Position numbers and translations under genes: made by a program. A DNA stretch of 17,633 nucleotides from positions 1 through 17,633 of the forward strand of contig JANQTR010000103.1 in the NCBI GenBank assembly GCA_030731635.1. The letters are read 5' to 3'. Each line of letters opens with the position of its first letter. Position 1 is the stretch's first letter. Source of the stretch: Erythrobacter sp. (GTDB lineage Bacteria > Pseudomonadota > Alphaproteobacteria > Sphingomonadales > Sphingomonadaceae). Shown piece by piece: positions 16,341-17,633 of this stretch. The notes below the pieces were generated by a model that saw nothing but the letters and a program-made list of their open reading frames with translations, was not told the DNA's origin and did not search any database.

Positions 16341-16398
16341 TAAGAAAATCTTATGCCTGTACCTTCGCCCCGGTAAAAGTCCCTTAACCATCATTTAC
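16341..16398. promoter_or_regulatory. Region upstream of bpt with two CtrA-like boxes
   Basis: TTAA-N7-TTAT lies at 16340-16354 and TTAA-N7-TTAC at 16384-16398. Each is one base from the alphaproteobacterial CtrA site TTAA-N7-TTAA, and the second also has the CCAT that often follows the first half. TAAGA-AAA-TCTTA (16341-16353) is in addition a perfect inverted repeat. This gap must hold any promoter of the bpt-tamA-tamB operon. CtrA control is inference. Confidence 0.4.
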
Positions 16399-16460
16399 CG
16401 CGAAATATGCGCTGCCATGCACGGCCTGCCGCACATTGCCTATTCTCAGTGGCGCAAAGC

Positions 16461-16478
16461 GGGACGTTTCGCCGTCCC
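16461..16478 (-). terminator. Possible weak terminator after ilvA
   Basis: On the - strand GGGACG pairs with CGTCCC around GCGAAA, followed by GCTTTGCG. The stem is perfect but only 6 bp and there is no real T-run. It lies about 30 nt after the ilvA stop. It may slow or partly end transcription before bpt. Confidence 0.35.
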
Positions 16479-16508
16479 GAATGCGGGTCACGGCGTCAGG
16501 GTCAGGCC

Positions 16509-17633
16509 CTAACCCAGTTCAACCATCTGCACCAAATACCCCTTGGCCCGCAGGCCGGCGACCAACCGTTCGACCTGATCGGCATCGCGCGCTTCGCATT
16601 CGATGTCGGTGATCAAACCCTTGGCCGGCAGACTGGTGAAGATGCGTTGGTGATAGATTTCGATGATGTTGACGTTGTGTTCGTCAAACAGGCGCATCAC
16701 CTTGAACAGCGCGCCGGGGCGATCCTGCAGGGTGATCCGCAGCCGCGCCAACCGCCCTTGCCGCGCCAGATCGCGCAGCAACACATTGGCCAGCAACCGC
16801 GTGTCGATATTGCCGCCGCACAGCGCCAGCCCAATGCTTTTGCCCGCAAACCGCGCCGGGTTGCTCAGCACCGCCGCCAAACCGGCTGCGCCCGCGCCTT
16901 CAACCACGGTTTTTTCGATCTGCAACAGCAACGCCACCGCCTTTTCCAGCGCGGGTTCATCCACCAGCAGTATGTCATCCACTCGCTCGGCAATCACCTT
17001 GGCGGTGAAATCGCCCGGCTGCTTCACTGCGATCCCTTCGGCAAGAGTATCGCCGCCGCACGGCAGGCTTTGGCCCTTGATCCGATCAAACATGCTGGGA
17101 AACAGCGCCGCCTGCACGCCGACCACTTCGATGGCCGGATTGAGCGCCTTGGCCACAGTCGCCATGCCCGAAATCAGCCCGCCGCCGCCAATCGGCGTGA
17201 CGATGCAATCAAGGTCAGGTTTCACCGCAAGCATTTCGAGCGCAACGGTGCCCGCGCCCGCGGCCACATCGGGATCATCAAACGGGTGAACGAAGGTGAG
17301 GCTCAGCTCCGCTTCCAGCTTGCGCGCATGGGCATAGGCTTCGTCGAACGTCTCACCTTCCAGCACCACCTTGCCGCCGACGCTTTCGGTCTGCATCACC
17401 TTTACCGTGGGGGTGGTGCGCGGCATCACGATGGTGACTGGTACGCCCAACCGGGTGCCGTGATATGACAGACCCTGCGAATGGTTGCCCGCCGAAGCGG
17501 CAATCACACCCCGGCTGCGCTGTTCGTCATTCAGCAACAGCAGCGCATTCAAGGCGCCACGTTCTTTATAGGCGGCAGTGAATTGCAGGTTTTCAAACTT
17601 CAGCCAGATATCCGCGCCGGTAATTTCCGACAG
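16509..17633 (-). CDS. ilvA: Threonine ammonia-lyase (threonine dehydratase), partial
   Basis: This PLP enzyme deaminates threonine to 2-oxobutyrate and ammonia, the first committed step toward isoleucine. The frame runs to the right edge, so the N-terminus is missing; 374 residues are visible. The PLP lysine is visible codon 23 (17565-17567) in FTAAYKERGA, where many homologues have SFKIRGA. ASAGNHSQG (about 46-54) and the phosphate-binding GGGGLISG (about 149-156) follow. A single C-terminal ACT domain starts near visible residue 298 (LRITLQDRPGALFKVMRLF). One ACT domain and an estimated length of about 410 residues make it the short form, not the 510-residue two-domain biosynthetic IlvA. 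A catabolic TdcB-like role cannot be excluded, but the ACT domain suggests amino-acid feedback control. Confidence 0.95.
   Translation of the reverse strand: MSEITGADIWLKFENLQFTAAYKERGALNALLLLNDEQRSRGVIAASAGNHSQGLSYHGTRLGVPVTIVMPRTTPTVKVMQTESVGGKVVLEGETFDEAYAHARKLEAELSLTFVHPFDDPDVAAGAGTVALEMLAVKPDLDCIVTPIGGGGLISGMATVAKALNPAIEVVGVQAALFPSMFDRIKGQSLPCGGDTLAEGIAVKQPGDFTAKVIAERVDDILLVDEPALEKAVALLLQIEKTVVEGAGAAGLAAVLSNPARFAGKSIGLALCGGNIDTRLLANVLLRDLARQGRLARLRITLQDRPGALFKVMRLFDEHNVNIIEIYHQRIFTSLPAKGLITDIECEARDADQVERLVAGLRAKGYLVQMVELG

Noticed and set aside
16297..16400. Short leader peptide on the - strand (about 33 codons) overlapping the bpt start
   Set aside because: It has no ribosome site and no attenuator structure. 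Its composition looks random.
15520..16512. 330-residue + strand frame opposite bpt
   Set aside because: It is antisense to bpt, whose conserved motifs span the whole stretch. It has no domain of its own.
16407..17468. 353-residue + strand frame opposite ilvA
   Set aside because: It is antisense to ilvA, with a His/Gln/Arg-rich shadow composition and no family resemblance.

Overview
This window looks like chromosomal DNA of a GC-rich alphaproteobacterium, most likely a sphingomonad of the Erythrobacter/Sphingomonas type. That placement is inference. It rests on the family types (short-form ArgC, glnB-glnA operon, Bpt leucyltransferase, a long TamA with an acidic N-terminal extension, a trypsin-like autotransporter), the GC-rich third codon positions, and the resemblance of several proteins to sphingomonad homologues from memory. 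No rRNA, tRNA, insertion sequence, prophage module or CRISPR array is visible. Gene density is high and nothing looks recently acquired.

Left part (1-4334, + strand): the tail of a small SH3-like protein sits 3 nt ahead of argC (arginine biosynthesis). A 220-bp regulatory gap follows. It carries a sigma-54-type promoter and a duplicated GTGCACCAT motif about 100 bp upstream of it, the classical NtrC enhancer layout. This drives glnB (PII signal protein, GTG start) and glnA (type I glutamine synthetase with its adenylylation tyrosine), closed by a rho-independent terminator. A CaCA-family cation antiporter follows.

Middle part (4335-8838, + strand): a 1130-residue autotransporter with a signal peptide, a complete trypsin-type catalytic triad, a beta-helical passenger and a C-terminal barrel ending in Phe. 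It is closed by a terminator with a perfect 12-bp stem. A 258-bp gap with three compact inverted repeats leads to a stand-alone GH24 (phage-type) lysozyme.

Right part (8839-17633, - strand): in transcription order ilvA (threonine ammonia-lyase, 5' end outside the window), then bpt, tamA and tamB. bpt and tamA overlap by about 32 nt and tamA/tamB overlap by one base (TGATG), so the last three are very probably one operon. The ilvA-bpt gap holds two near-consensus CtrA-type boxes.

Two themes stand out. One is nitrogen and amino-acid metabolism: argC, glnB, glnA, ilvA. The other is the cell envelope: a secreted protease autotransporter, a peptidoglycan hydrolase, and the TamA/TamB machine known to help insert autotransporters, in one 11-kb convergent block. 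The most interesting hypotheses are that the autotransporter is a client of the neighbouring TAM and that the lysozyme locally opens the wall for it. Both are inference from position and family knowledge.
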